Origin: Sediminibacterium sp. UBA657
Lineage (GTDB): Bacteria > Bacteroidota > Bacteroidia > Chitinophagales > Chitinophagaceae
Assembly: GCA_002299885.1 (NCBI GenBank)
Contig: DBOB01000025.1
Span: forward strand, 30,596 to 94,595
Length of the DNA stretch: 64,000 nucleotides
Direction: 5' to 3'
Under the pieces are notes generated by a model, which saw only the letters and a program-made list of their open reading frames with translations, searched no databases and was not told where the DNA came from. The translations under genes and the position numbers were made by a program. This document shows, in pieces, positions 9,664-18,314 of the stretch; within the stretch, counting starts at the first letter, position 1, and every line of letters begins with the position of its first letter.

Positions 9664-9690
9664 AGGATTGCGGAATAAATCCTTCTTTTA
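9663..9690 (+). terminator. Possible weak terminator after the E1 gene
   Basis: AAGGATT at 9663-9669 pairs with AATCCTT at 9678-9684 (7 bp, 8-base loop) and is followed by CTTTTATT. It lies between convergent genes. The stem is short and AT-rich, so this is a tentative call. Confidence 0.4.
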
Positions 9691-9695
9691 TTGAA

Positions 9696-10019
9696 TTAAT
9701 AACCTTCTAGTTGTTCCGTATAACTTAAAGAGCCTAGTCTAACCCTTAATGGAATTTTGGTTTTCTTTTCCAAGGCCCTTTCTTGATTGCAGAAAAATCC
9801 AGTTTGTGTGGTGTAGTAGTTTGGCGCAACTTTATTTTGTATCGTATAAGTTTCTTTTGAAATAGCGCTTACTAGAATGGGCGTTTTCTTTTCTGTTTTC
9901 CAATACGCCTTTGTATTTTTTACATTCAATTTTTGCGCAGAAATTGTCTGCGCAAAAATGAAACATAATATCGTGATTGCAGTTTTCGTAGTCGTTGAAT
10001 TTATCCCATATTGTGAAAT
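9696..10019 (-). CDS. Small secreted protein of unknown function with no standard start codon
   Basis: The minus-strand frame ends at 9696. Its first ATG/GTG/TTG codon is the TTG at 9929, but the frame continues upstream and encodes a convincing signal peptide (TAITILCFIFAQTISAQ), then KLNVKNTKAYW and, near the end, CNQERALEKKTKIPLRVRLGSLSYTEQLEG. That tail resembles a small secreted protein family of Chitinophagaceae. Between the upstream stop (10034-10032) and the signal peptide there is no ATG, GTG or TTG; the candidates are ATT at 10019 or ATA at 10004, overlapping the end of yebC. So either a rare start is used, translation is coupled to yebC, or a base was lost. I report the ATT. Function unknown. 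Confidence 0.6.
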   Translation of the reverse strand: MSQYGINSTTTKTAITILCFIFAQTISAQKLNVKNTKAYWKTEKKTPILVSAISKETYTIQNKVAPNYYTTQTGFFCNQERALEKKTKIPLRVRLGSLSYTEQLEGY

Positions 10020-10723
10020 ACCTTGTTCACGTCTTCATCTTCCTCCAGTCTTTCAATTAACTTACTAATATCTTCTGCTTGTTCATCTGTCACAGGCACC
10101 GTGGTACTTGGTATCCACTCTAGTTCCGATGAGATTGCAGTGATATTTTTCTCTTCCAATGCTTTTTGTAAGTTACCAAAATCGGTGAATGCACATCTTA
10201 AAACAATAATTGGATTTCCATTATCGTCGTTGCTTTCTCCTAACTCATCTAAACCATGGTCAATCAATTCTAATTCTAAATCATCCATCACCAATCCTTC
10301 TGGATTCAATTTAAACACACCCATTTTCTTAAACTGAAAACTTACGCTGCCGCTATTGCCCATCGCACCATTGCCTTTATTAAAATGACTCTTTACATTG
10401 GCAACCGTTCTTACATGGTTGTCGGTTGCTGTCTCTACTAATATTGCAACGCCATGTGGCGCATAGCCTTCATATAAAATTTCTTCATAGTTAGAAGTGT
10501 CTTTGCCCATGGCTCTTTTAATAGCCGCTTCTACACGGTCCTTTGGCATCCCTACGCTTCGGGCATTCTGATAACATCTTCTTAAAGCCGGGTTATCATC
10601 TGGGTTAGGGCCACTAGCTTTTACTGCAATGACAATTTCTTTACCAATGCGGGTAAACTGCTTAGCCATACGATCAAAGCGTTTAAACATGGTCGCCTTT
10701 CTTACTTCAAATATTCTTCCCAT
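10001..10723 (-). CDS. yebC: YebC/TACO1-family protein
   Basis: The 240-residue product has the family length and motifs: GRIFEVRKATMFKRFDRMAKQFTRI at the start (a Bacteroidota variant of AGHSKWANIK), then NPALRRCYQNARSVGMPKDRVEAAIKRA and YEGYAPHGVAILVE. The C-terminal alpha/beta domains include FNKGNGAMGNSGSVSF. YebC proteins were first described as DNA-binding regulators (PmpR); related work links the family to ribosome function at difficult stretches such as proline runs. The ATG at 10723 is used; an upstream TTG at 10756 would add an unconserved 11 residues. A small secreted-protein gene overlaps its end. Confidence 0.92.
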   Translation of the reverse strand: MGRIFEVRKATMFKRFDRMAKQFTRIGKEIVIAVKASGPNPDDNPALRRCYQNARSVGMPKDRVEAAIKRAMGKDTSNYEEILYEGYAPHGVAILVETATDNHVRTVANVKSHFNKGNGAMGNSGSVSFQFKKMGVFKLNPEGLVMDDLELELIDHGLDELGESNDDNGNPIIVLRCAFTDFGNLQKALEEKNITAISSELEWIPSTTVPVTDEQAEDISKLIERLEEDEDVNKVFHNMG

Positions 10724-10758
10724 AATTGTTCTTTTAAGTCTGTAAAAATAACACAAAA

Positions 10759-10787
10759 AAAATAGTCCCGAAAATCGGGACTATTTT
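10759..10787 (-). terminator. Rho-independent terminator after the APC permease
   Basis: AAAATAGTCCCG at 10759-10770 pairs perfectly with CGGGACTATTTT at 10776-10787 (12 bp, 5-base loop). On the minus strand it follows the permease stop and leads into a U-rich run read from the A tract at 10754-10762. It separates the permease transcript from yebC. Confidence 0.85.
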
Positions 10788-10805
10788 AATTTATCTCAAT
10801 TAGAA

Positions 10806-12299
10806 TTAATTATTCAACTTACTTGTCTTCTTGCTATACAAGAAGTAAACAAATAAGCCTAAAATCATCCAAATGAATGCTACTTTAAGGGTTTGCATGT
10901 CTAGTGCGAAAATCATTGCCAAACAAATCACAGCACCTAAAATAGGCACCAATGGTACCAATGGTGTTTTGAATGGACGCTCCATTTCTGGTGATTTACG
11001 TCTTAAGATCCAAATGCCTAAGCTAACTAATACGAAAGCAAATAAGGTACCAAAACTTGTCAAATCACCTGCAACGCTTCCTGGAACGAAAGCTGCAAAT
11101 AGACCTACAAATACAAATAGGATCCAGTTTGATTTATATGGTGTTTGGTATTTAGGGTGTAAATCGCCAAATGCTTTTGGCAATAAACCATCCTTACTCA
11201 TTGAATAAAAAATACGGCTTTGTCCCATTAACATCACTAAGATAACAGATGAAAAACCTGCTAAAATCGCTACAGTCACGGCAGTGGCTAACCAGCCATA
11301 GCCAGTCATATAAGTTGAAATGGCATAAGCAACAGATGCTTCTCTTCCTTTTTCTGGATCAACAAAATCCGTCCAAGGTGCAACACCTGTTAATACGTGG
11401 CCAAATAAGATATAAAGGATAGTACATACCACTAAAGAACCTAAGATACCAATAGGCATATCTCTTTTTGGATTCTTAGCTTCTTGGGCAGCAGTTGAAA
11501 CCGCATCAAATCCAATGAAGGCAAAGAATACGATAGCAGCACCACCGAGTACACCACCCCAGCCATGTTTAAAGGCACCGGAATAATCGGCAATCACTTT
11601 ACCCGCGCTATCTGTTACAGCGGCTTGACCAGTAGGAATTAAATATGGTGTGTGATTCTCTGGCTTAATAAACTGCCATCCAACAGCTATGAATATGATT
11701 ACAATTGCCACTTTAATAAATACAATGATTGCATTTACAATAGCAGATTCTTGTGAACCTTTGATCAATAATAAAGTTAAAGCCAAAAGGATAATTAAAG
11801 CAGGAGCGTTCATGATACCAGAGTGTGCAACACCCATACTATCTGTGAAGCTTTCAAAAGGACTATGGCTCCATTCATAAGGTATGGCGCCTCCCGTCAG
11901 CTTATTGAGGTATTCACTCCAAGCAATAGAAACTGTAGCAGCTCCTAAAGCATATTCCATAATTAAAGCCCAGCCAATAATCCAAGCAACTAATTCACCC
12001 ATAGTTACATAAGAATAAGCGTAAGCACTACCAGCAATTGGGATCATAGCTGCAAATTCTGCATAACATAAGCCAGCAAAAGCACATCCAACAGCTGCAA
12101 TGATAAATGAAATGGTAACCGCAGGTCCAGCTGCTTGACCAGCTGCAGCAGCAGTTCTTACAAACAAGCCAGCACCAATAATGGCACCAATACCTAAGGC
12201 AATTAAATTACCTGCGCCAAGGGTTCTTTTTAATCCCTTGCCTCCGTCTTCGGATTGAGCTAACATCGCAGCCAAATCTTTCTTTCTAAATAAACTCAT
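10806..12299 (-). CDS. APC-family amino acid permease (cationic amino acid transporter type)
   Basis: The 497-residue protein has about 12-13 transmembrane helices. The first helix has the APC signature GIGAIIGAGLFV; CYAEFAAMIPIAGSAYAYSY and FFAFIGFDAVSTAAQEAKNPKRDMP follow, matching the CAT subfamily that includes YfnA-type transporters. It is expected to import amino acids across the inner membrane; cationic or broad specificity cannot be settled from sequence. It is a single gene with its own terminator, divergent from a DAACS symporter gene 147 bases away. Confidence 0.9.
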   Translation of the reverse strand: MSLFRKKDLAAMLAQSEDGGKGLKRTLGAGNLIALGIGAIIGAGLFVRTAAAAGQAAGPAVTISFIIAAVGCAFAGLCYAEFAAMIPIAGSAYAYSYVTMGELVAWIIGWALIMEYALGAATVSIAWSEYLNKLTGGAIPYEWSHSPFESFTDSMGVAHSGIMNAPALIILLALTLLLIKGSQESAIVNAIIVFIKVAIVIIFIAVGWQFIKPENHTPYLIPTGQAAVTDSAGKVIADYSGAFKHGWGGVLGGAAIVFFAFIGFDAVSTAAQEAKNPKRDMPIGILGSLVVCTILYILFGHVLTGVAPWTDFVDPEKGREASVAYAISTYMTGYGWLATAVTVAILAGFSSVILVMLMGQSRIFYSMSKDGLLPKAFGDLHPKYQTPYKSNWILFVFVGLFAAFVPGSVAGDLTSFGTLFAFVLVSLGIWILRRKSPEMERPFKTPLVPLVPILGAVICLAMIFALDMQTLKVAFIWMILGLFVYFLYSKKTSKLNN

Positions 12300-12392
12300 A
12301 ATATAATTGGTTTCTATTTAAGTTGAAAAGTAGCATTTTTTTCGCAATAAAGCTGCTGTTTTAGCTAAAAAAAAGGGGCAAATTCAAATTTT

Positions 12393-12404
12393 ATAGACGT
12401 CTAT
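12393..12404. promoter_or_regulatory. Perfect 12-bp palindrome ATAGACGTCTAT between divergent transporter genes
   Basis: ATAGACGTCTAT is fully palindromic and lies in the 147-base region between the APC permease and the DAACS symporter genes, within an A/T-rich stretch. It could be an operator for one or both. No TAnnTTTG box could be fixed next to it with confidence, so function is inference. Confidence 0.35.
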
Positions 12405-12446
12405 TTTTTTAGAACTTATGTGGTATATTGCAGGACTAAGCAAGCT

Positions 12447-13694
12447 ATGAAAAAATCGAACAAACTAACCGTATACATTGTCATCGCCATGGTGGCAGGT
12501 GCCATTTTGGGCTACTTTATTCATGAAAGTAAGGACCAAGCAACTATTGATGCTTTTGCTAAAAACATCAAACTATTGACCACCATCTTTTTAAGATTGG
12601 TTCAAATGATTATTGCACCATTGGTGTTTACCACATTGGTTGTGGGTATTGCTAAATTGGGAGATCTTAAAACAGTTGGACGAGTTGGTGGCAAGGCCTT
12701 ATTATGGTTTTTGTCCGCCTCTTTAATTAGTTTATTGATTGGATTAGTCTTGGTGAATATTTTAAAGCCAGGCGAAGGATTGGATTTATCCGTAGGGGAT
12801 AGTTCTGGTGTGAAAGATTTGATGGGTAAGACGCAGTCCTTTAGTGTGATCAATTTTGTGGAGCATGTATTTCCAAAGAGCATGTTCGAAGCCATGGCCA
12901 CCAATGAAATTTTACAAATAGTGATCTTTAGTATTTTCTTTGGCGTTGCTGCTGCTGCCATTGGAGAGCCTGCAAAAGGATTTATCAAGGCACTAGATAC
13001 GGTAGCGCATATCATATTAAAGATGGTGGGCTATGTGATGAACTTTGCACCTTTAGGTGTTTTTGGTGCTATTGCTGCAGTGATTGCAACAAAGGGCTTG
13101 ACCATATTTTTATTTTATGGTAAATATTTATTGTATTTCTTGGTAGGTATAGGAACCTTATGGATTGTGTTATTAGGGGTTGGCTATTTGATTCTAAAGA
13201 ATCGTGTGCCTTCCTTGTTAAAACATATTACCACACCATTGGTAATTGCATTTAGTACAACAAGTAGTGAAGCTGTTTTTCCAAAATTAACCGAAGAGTT
13301 GGAGCGTTTTGGATGTAAGGATAAAATAGTCTCTTTCATTTTGCCACTCGGTTATTCCTTCAACTTAGATGGCAGTATGATGTACATGACTTTCGCAAGT
13401 ATGGCCATTGCACAAGCATACGGCATTCATTTAGACGTTGGAACACAATTAACTATGTTGGTGGTGTTGATGTTAACGAGCAAGGGAATTGCTGGTGTGC
13501 CAAGAGCTTCATTGGTTGTTGTTACAGCGACTTGTGCCATGTTCAATATTCCTCCAGAAGGTATTGCATTGATTTTACCTATTGATCATTTTTGTGACAT
13601 GTTCCGTTCTGCAACCAATGTATTGGGGAATAGTTTGGCAACCACTGCAGTGAGCAAATGGGAAGGGGAATTAACAGAACCACAACAAGTTTAA
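12447..13694 (+). CDS. Dicarboxylate/amino acid:cation symporter (DAACS family)
   Basis: The 415-residue product has the GltPh/GltP fold: eight transmembrane helices and two re-entrant loops. Diagnostic segments are LRLVQMIIAPLVFTTLVVGIA, the serine-rich hairpin AFSTTSSEAVFPK, the NLDGSMMYMTFASMAIAQ helix 7 region, and DHFCDMFRSATNVLGN in helix 8. It should import glutamate, aspartate or C4-dicarboxylates with Na+ or H+. The ATG at 12447 is preferred over a GTG at 12420 because the extra residues are not conserved-looking. A DedA gene follows after 16 bases. Confidence 0.92.
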   Translation: MKKSNKLTVYIVIAMVAGAILGYFIHESKDQATIDAFAKNIKLLTTIFLRLVQMIIAPLVFTTLVVGIAKLGDLKTVGRVGGKALLWFLSASLISLLIGLVLVNILKPGEGLDLSVGDSSGVKDLMGKTQSFSVINFVEHVFPKSMFEAMATNEILQIVIFSIFFGVAAAAIGEPAKGFIKALDTVAHIILKMVGYVMNFAPLGVFGAIAAVIATKGLTIFLFYGKYLLYFLVGIGTLWIVLLGVGYLILKNRVPSLLKHITTPLVIAFSTTSSEAVFPKLTEELERFGCKDKIVSFILPLGYSFNLDGSMMYMTFASMAIAQAYGIHLDVGTQLTMLVVLMLTSKGIAGVPRASLVVVTATCAMFNIPPEGIALILPIDHFCDMFRSATNVLGNSLATTAVSKWEGELTEPQQV

Positions 13695-13710
13695 ATTTAT
13701 ACCATCTAGT

Positions 13711-14385
13711 ATGATTATTTTATTAGAAGCTTTTCATTGGAGTCAGTTGTTACAACCTCAATTTTATATTGAGCATGGTGGCTTATGGCTACTTTTATTA
13801 GTGGTTTTTGCAGAGACTGGATTGTTTGCTGGCTTCTTTTTGCCGGGAGATAGTTTATTATTTGTAGCAGGTATTTATTGTGCACCATTGGCTGCAGAAA
13901 TTTATGCTTCTAATAACCATTGGATTAATTTAGCCATTCTTTTTATATTTATTTCTACGGCAGGTATTCTTGGTAATTATGTTGGGTATGTTTTTGGGAA
14001 TAAAGTTGGACCTACCATGTTTGATTGGAAAGAGAATCTTTTTTTCAAGAAAAAATATTTGATCCAAGCAGATGAGTTTTATCAAAAACACGGAGGACGT
14101 GCAATTGTAATCGCAAGATTCATTCCTATCATAAGAACATTCGGTCCAATTTTAGCGGGTATTGTAAAAATGGATAAGGCCAAGTTCATGTATTATAATA
14201 TTATTGGCTGTTTAGCATGGGTGGGAAGTATGCTATGTGCCGGTTATTTTTTACAGTCATGGATTTTGACTCGTTTTAATTTTGATTTGAAAAATCATTT
14301 AGAAGTAATTGTATTAGGTATTGTTGGTGTGACCACATTGCCAGTCATCATCAATGTAATTTCACATCGCGCTAAAAAAGCGTAA
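13711..14385 (+). CDS. DedA family membrane protein
   Basis: The 224-residue protein shows the DedA/VTT pattern: FAETGLFAGFFLPGDSLLFVAG near residue 30, a central GYVFGNKVG helix, the basic loop FYQKHGGRAIVIARFIPIIRTFGPILAG, and a last hydrophobic segment. DedA proteins are inner-membrane and some act as lipid flippases (undecaprenyl phosphate or phosphatidylethanolamine); which applies here is not visible. It sits in a plus-strand run of symporter, DedA, MFS and GT9 genes with short gaps. Confidence 0.92.
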   Translation: MIILLEAFHWSQLLQPQFYIEHGGLWLLLLVVFAETGLFAGFFLPGDSLLFVAGIYCAPLAAEIYASNNHWINLAILFIFISTAGILGNYVGYVFGNKVGPTMFDWKENLFFKKKYLIQADEFYQKHGGRAIVIARFIPIIRTFGPILAGIVKMDKAKFMYYNIIGCLAWVGSMLCAGYFLQSWILTRFNFDLKNHLEVIVLGIVGVTTLPVIINVISHRAKKA

Positions 14386-14402
14386 GCAATAAATTTTCAT
14401 GC

Positions 14403-15650
14403 ATGAACAATAAGCAAATTGGACTTTTTTCATTGCCTGTATTTGTAGCTGCATTGGGCTATTTTGTTGATGTCTACGATTTACTTTTATTCACGATTGT
14501 GCGTCAACCAAGTGTGCTTGCAGTTGGGTCTACATTAGAAAACATCCTTGTAGATAGTGCGCATATCATTAACTGGCAAATGTCAGGATTGTTAATTGGA
14601 GGTATTTTGTGGGGTGTGGTTGGAGATAAACTAGGCAGACTAAAAGTTTTATTTGGTTCCATCCTTTTATACTCTGTGGCGAATATTGTTACTGGCTATG
14701 TTCAAACCGTAGACCAGTATGCTTATTGCAGATTCATTGGCGGCATTGGTCTTGCAGGAGAACTAGGAGCGGGGATTACTTTGGTCTCCGAAATGTTACC
14801 AAAAAATAAAAGAGGGCTTGGTACTTCTATGGTGGCAGGGATTGGTTTGTCTGGTGCTGTCTTTGCATATTTTACTTTTAAGTATACACAGGATTGGAGA
14901 TTGTGTTATAAAATAGGAGGCGGATTAGGTTTCTTTTTATTGGTCCTGCGTGTGCGTGTTGCTGAGTCCTTTATGTTTGAGTCTGTAAAATTGAGTAACG
15001 CTGTCAAGGGCAATTTCTTTATGTTTTTTACATCCTACAAAAGATTTTCAAAATACATTAAGGCCATTTTGGTTGGTTTGCCAACATGGTTTGTAATTGG
15101 TGTCATGGTGAACTATAGTAATAAGTTTGCAACTGGTTTATATGGAGATAATTTAATTGATTCAGGCAAGTCTGTGATGTTCGCATATATTGGTATTGCA
15201 GTGGGAGACTTATTAATTGGATGGGTGAGTCAATATTTTCAAAGTAGAAAAAAAGCCTTGCTTTTATTTTATGTACTTAGCATAGTAGGGATGGTATTAT
15301 TCTTTAGCGCTTTCAACAATAGCGACAGCAGAATGTATGCCATTTGTGCTTTCTTAGGCTTTAGCACTGGTTATTGGGCCATCTTTAATCAAATGGCAGC
15401 AGAACAGTTTGGTACCAATTTAAGAGCCACTGCGGCAACCACTATTCCAAATATGGTCCGAGGTGCATTGCCCCTTATTAACTTTTTATTTTTAGACATT
15501 TTGCAAAAGTCAATGGGTTGGACCATTGTGCAAAGTGGTATTGTTACTGGATGTGTTGTAATGGGTGTCACTATGCTTGCATTTGTTTTTACAGAAGAAA
15601 CCTACCATAAGGATCTAGATTTTATTGAGCAGGACCACCCTTTACCATAA
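14403..15650 (+). CDS. MFS transporter
   Basis: The 415-residue protein has about 12 transmembrane helices and the major facilitator motif A region GVVGDKLGRLKVLFGS after helix 2. Helix 4-5 is GLAGELGAGITLVSEMLPKNKRGLG, typical of the sugar or metabolite/proton branch. The substrate is not recognisable. It begins 17 bases after the DedA gene and probably shares its transcript. Confidence 0.88.
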   Translation: MNNKQIGLFSLPVFVAALGYFVDVYDLLLFTIVRQPSVLAVGSTLENILVDSAHIINWQMSGLLIGGILWGVVGDKLGRLKVLFGSILLYSVANIVTGYVQTVDQYAYCRFIGGIGLAGELGAGITLVSEMLPKNKRGLGTSMVAGIGLSGAVFAYFTFKYTQDWRLCYKIGGGLGFFLLVLRVRVAESFMFESVKLSNAVKGNFFMFFTSYKRFSKYIKAILVGLPTWFVIGVMVNYSNKFATGLYGDNLIDSGKSVMFAYIGIAVGDLLIGWVSQYFQSRKKALLLFYVLSIVGMVLFFSAFNNSDSRMYAICAFLGFSTGYWAIFNQMAAEQFGTNLRATAATTIPNMVRGALPLINFLFLDILQKSMGWTIVQSGIVTGCVVMGVTMLAFVFTEETYHKDLDFIEQDHPLP

Positions 15651-15693
15651 TTGATATCTTTATAAATAGCAATAGATTAAATTGTTAAGCACT

Positions 15694-16704
15694 ATGCGCT
15701 TATTATTCATACGTTTTTCTTCTATTGGTGATATTGTATTCACCACTCCAGCTATACGTTGCGCGAAGCAGCAGATTCCGGGTGTAGAGCTCCATTTTTT
15801 AACAAAGGCTTCAATGAAAGCGGTCACGGAGGCCAATCCCTATATCGATCATTTCCATTATTTTGACAAAGACCTTAATGCGACTATCAAGGATTTAAAA
15901 GCATTTCAATTTGATTATATCATTGACCTTCATAAAAACCTAAGGACTTTTCAAATTCAAAAAGCATTAGGTGTTCCTAGTTTATCTTATCAAAAGTTAA
16001 GTTTTCAAAAATTACTATTAACCAAACTGCATTTGAACTATATGCCTGCTAAACATATAGTAGATCGTTCATTAGACGCTTTATCGGCTTTAGGTGTCGT
16101 GAATGATGGGAAAGGCTTGGATTATTTTATCCCAAAAGAGACTGTATTACCATCCAATGCATTGCCCGCATCCTTTCAGTCTGGCTATATCGCATTGGTG
16201 ATAGGCGCATCTTATGCAAGTAAAAAATTGCCAGTTGCATCATTGCAAGCACTCTGTCATAAAATTCCTTATCCAATTGTACTCATTGGTGGCAAGGCCG
16301 ATCAAGAAGAAGGTGCAGCTATTGAAGCAGTTAATCCAATTAAAATTTGGAATGCTTGCGGCAAATTTAATTTACACGAATCTGCATTGTTGGTAAAGCA
16401 ATCTAGAACTGTCATTTCACACGATACTGGTTTTTTATACATTGCCTGCGCCTTTCATAAAAAGACAGTGGCCATTTGGGGAGCGACTGCTCCTGCTTTG
16501 CAAGTGGAACCATATTATCCTACTGCAGCTGGTTTAATGAATAGTAACGAAATGTATTTCAATGCAATTGTTCCCAATCTTCCATGCCAGCCATGTTCTA
16601 ATTATGGTACTAAACAATGTCCACAAGGGCATTTTGCATGTATGAAAAAGCAAGACCTACAATCCATAGCAGATAAAGCGATTGCTTATTTTAAAGAAAT
16701 ATAG
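15694..16704 (+). CDS. Glycosyltransferase family 9 (heptosyltransferase-like)
   Basis: The 336-residue protein begins MRLLFIRFSSIGDIVFTTPAIR, the classical GT9 N-terminus, and keeps the C-terminal donor-site region HDTGFLYIACAFHKKTVAIWGATAP. It ends with a Cys-rich PCQPCSNYG and QCPQGHFACM segment seen in many Bacteroidota members. GT9 enzymes add heptose or related sugars to lipopolysaccharide cores from ADP-sugars; the exact sugar is unknown. ATG 15694 matches the conserved start better than the TTG at 15682. Confidence 0.9.
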   Translation: MRLLFIRFSSIGDIVFTTPAIRCAKQQIPGVELHFLTKASMKAVTEANPYIDHFHYFDKDLNATIKDLKAFQFDYIIDLHKNLRTFQIQKALGVPSLSYQKLSFQKLLLTKLHLNYMPAKHIVDRSLDALSALGVVNDGKGLDYFIPKETVLPSNALPASFQSGYIALVIGASYASKKLPVASLQALCHKIPYPIVLIGGKADQEEGAAIEAVNPIKIWNACGKFNLHESALLVKQSRTVISHDTGFLYIACAFHKKTVAIWGATAPALQVEPYYPTAAGLMNSNEMYFNAIVPNLPCQPCSNYGTKQCPQGHFACMKKQDLQSIADKAIAYFKEI

Positions 16705-16771
16705 TATTTTTTATCTCTTTAGTGCAATTTCAATTTCGTCGAAGTAGTGTGTTTATATCTATTTACTATTT

Positions 16772-16810
16772 AAATAAATAAAGCCCCGCAATGCGAGGCT
16801 TTATTTATTT
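16772..16810. terminator. Bidirectional terminator between convergent GT9 and mdh genes
   Basis: A 19-base left arm (16772-16790) and right arm (16792-16810) pair with one C/A mismatch: AAATAAATAAAGCC-C-CGCA against TGCG-A-GGCTTTATTTATTT. The A-rich left flank and T-rich right flank let it work in both directions. Confidence 0.88.
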
Positions 16811-16822
16811 ATTCTAAAAAGA

Positions 16823-17752
16823 TTATAAAGTCTTTAGAACGTCGTTCATGCTTCTAACTGCATCTGCACTCTTGTTGAATGCTGCTTGTTCGTCTGCAGA
16901 TAAATCCATGTCAACAATTTTTTCCCATCCATTTTTTCCAATCACAACAGGTACGCCTAAGCAAATATCGTTTTGACCGTACTCGCCATTTAAGCTTACG
17001 CAACAAGTGAATAATTTCTTTTCGTCGCGTACGATGCTTTCAACCAAGGCAGCTCCTGCAGCACCTGGTGCATACCAAGCAGAAGTTCCTAATAATTTAG
17101 TTAAAGTTGCACCACCTACCATGGTATCATTAATGACTTGTTGTTGTTGATCTTCGTTCAAGAATTTTGTTACTGGAATGCTATTCCATGTAGCATGCTT
17201 AATTAAAGGGATCATAGTGGTGTCGCCGTGTCCACCCACTACAATGGCATTTAAGTCTGCAGGGCTGCAGTTTAAATGGTTACTTAATTGATATTTGAAT
17301 CTAGCACTGTCTAATGTACCACCCATGCCAATGATTCTATTTTTTGGTAATCCTGTAGACTGCAATGCTAAATAAGTCATTGTATCCATTGGATTACTAA
17401 TTACAATGATGATCGCATTTGGAGAATGCTTTAAAACATTTTCACAAACACTTTTAACGATACCCGCATTGGTACCAATTAATTCTTCTCTTGTCATACC
17501 TGGTTTACGTGGTAAGCCAGATGTAATTACAACCACATCCGAATTGGCTGTTTTTGTGTAGTCATTGGTACTACCAATGATACGTGTATCAAAACCTACT
17601 AAAGCAGCAGTCTGCATCATGTCCTGTGCCTTACCTTCTGCAAAGCCTTCTCTAATGTCTAACAAAACCACTTCAGAAGCCAATTCTTTACGTGCAATAT
17701 TATCTGCACAAGTTGCTCCTACAGCACCAGCACCAACAACAGTAATTTTCAT
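16823..17752 (-). CDS. mdh: Malate dehydrogenase (LDH-like type)
   Basis: The 309-residue enzyme has the NAD-binding start MKITVVGAGAVGATCADNIA with Asp33 for the ribose, the mobile-loop Arg region GLPRKPGMTREEL, ISNPMDTMT, and the catalytic GGHGDT histidine. This is the LDH-like malate dehydrogenase class found in Bacteroidota and Chlorobi, which interconverts malate and oxaloacetate in the TCA cycle. It is the last gene of a minus-strand train and ends in front of a bidirectional terminator. The upstream gap of 46 bases contains TAACTTTA, a 7/8 match to the -7 box, so a separate promoter is possible. Confidence 0.95.
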   Translation of the reverse strand: MKITVVGAGAVGATCADNIARKELASEVVLLDIREGFAEGKAQDMMQTAALVGFDTRIIGSTNDYTKTANSDVVVITSGLPRKPGMTREELIGTNAGIVKSVCENVLKHSPNAIIIVISNPMDTMTYLALQSTGLPKNRIIGMGGTLDSARFKYQLSNHLNCSPADLNAIVVGGHGDTTMIPLIKHATWNSIPVTKFLNEDQQQQVINDTMVGGATLTKLLGTSAWYAPGAAGAALVESIVRDEKKLFTCCVSLNGEYGQNDICLGVPVVIGKNGWEKIVDMDLSADEQAAFNKSADAVRSMNDVLKTL

Positions 17753-17798
17753 ATCTTTTAATTTAAATGTTGAACTTTATTTAACGGGATAAAGTTAG

Positions 17799-18311
17799 TT
17801 ATTTGCCTCCTATTATTTTAAGTAATTCTGGCACTTTTACCCCCTGCTCGTATACTTTTAATAATTGTCCATTCGCATACAAAGCCACAAATGGGGTCAT
17901 ACGAGGTCTAAAGAATACCGGGATAGAAAACTCAGGGTCCCTGCCTACAATGACATTGGATTGTTTATCTAAGCCATATTTTATTGCAAAGGCTTTAATA
18001 TCAGCCATTTCCTTATAACTATTCCAAATAAAAAACACCGACTTAAACTTGTCTGCATTCTTTGTTAACTCAGCAGCCTCCTCTTGACAATGGGAGCAGT
18101 CTGGGCTAAATATGATGATGCAGGTGTACTTGGTTTTTGGGATCTGCGTATTACTAAAGGATTTACCTGTGGTCAAATTCAGGGTAAATTTTGGGATATT
18201 TTTGTCTTTAAGGAAAGGGGCATTGGGGTCAATATTTCCTTGAGCCAACAAAGTTGTTGAAGCAAATAAGCTTAAAATGATTAAGCTAAAAAGGGTCGTT
18301 ACTTTTTTCAT
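17799..18311 (-). CDS. Secreted thioredoxin-like (redoxin) protein
   Basis: The 170-residue product has a signal peptide (residues 1-23, ending STTLLAQG) and a thioredoxin fold with IIIFSPDCSHCQEEAAEL, where the active-site pair is CSHC. The late cis-proline region is RMTPFVALYANG. It should be periplasmic and handle disulfides, but whether it reduces or oxidises is unclear. It lies 3 bases from the upstream MlaF-like gene, so the two are cotranscribed. Confidence 0.87.
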   Translation of the reverse strand: MKKVTTLFSLIILSLFASTTLLAQGNIDPNAPFLKDKNIPKFTLNLTTGKSFSNTQIPKTKYTCIIIFSPDCSHCQEEAAELTKNADKFKSVFFIWNSYKEMADIKAFAIKYGLDKQSNVIVGRDPEFSIPVFFRPRMTPFVALYANGQLLKVYEQGVKVPELLKIIGGK

Positions 18312-18314
18312 AAT

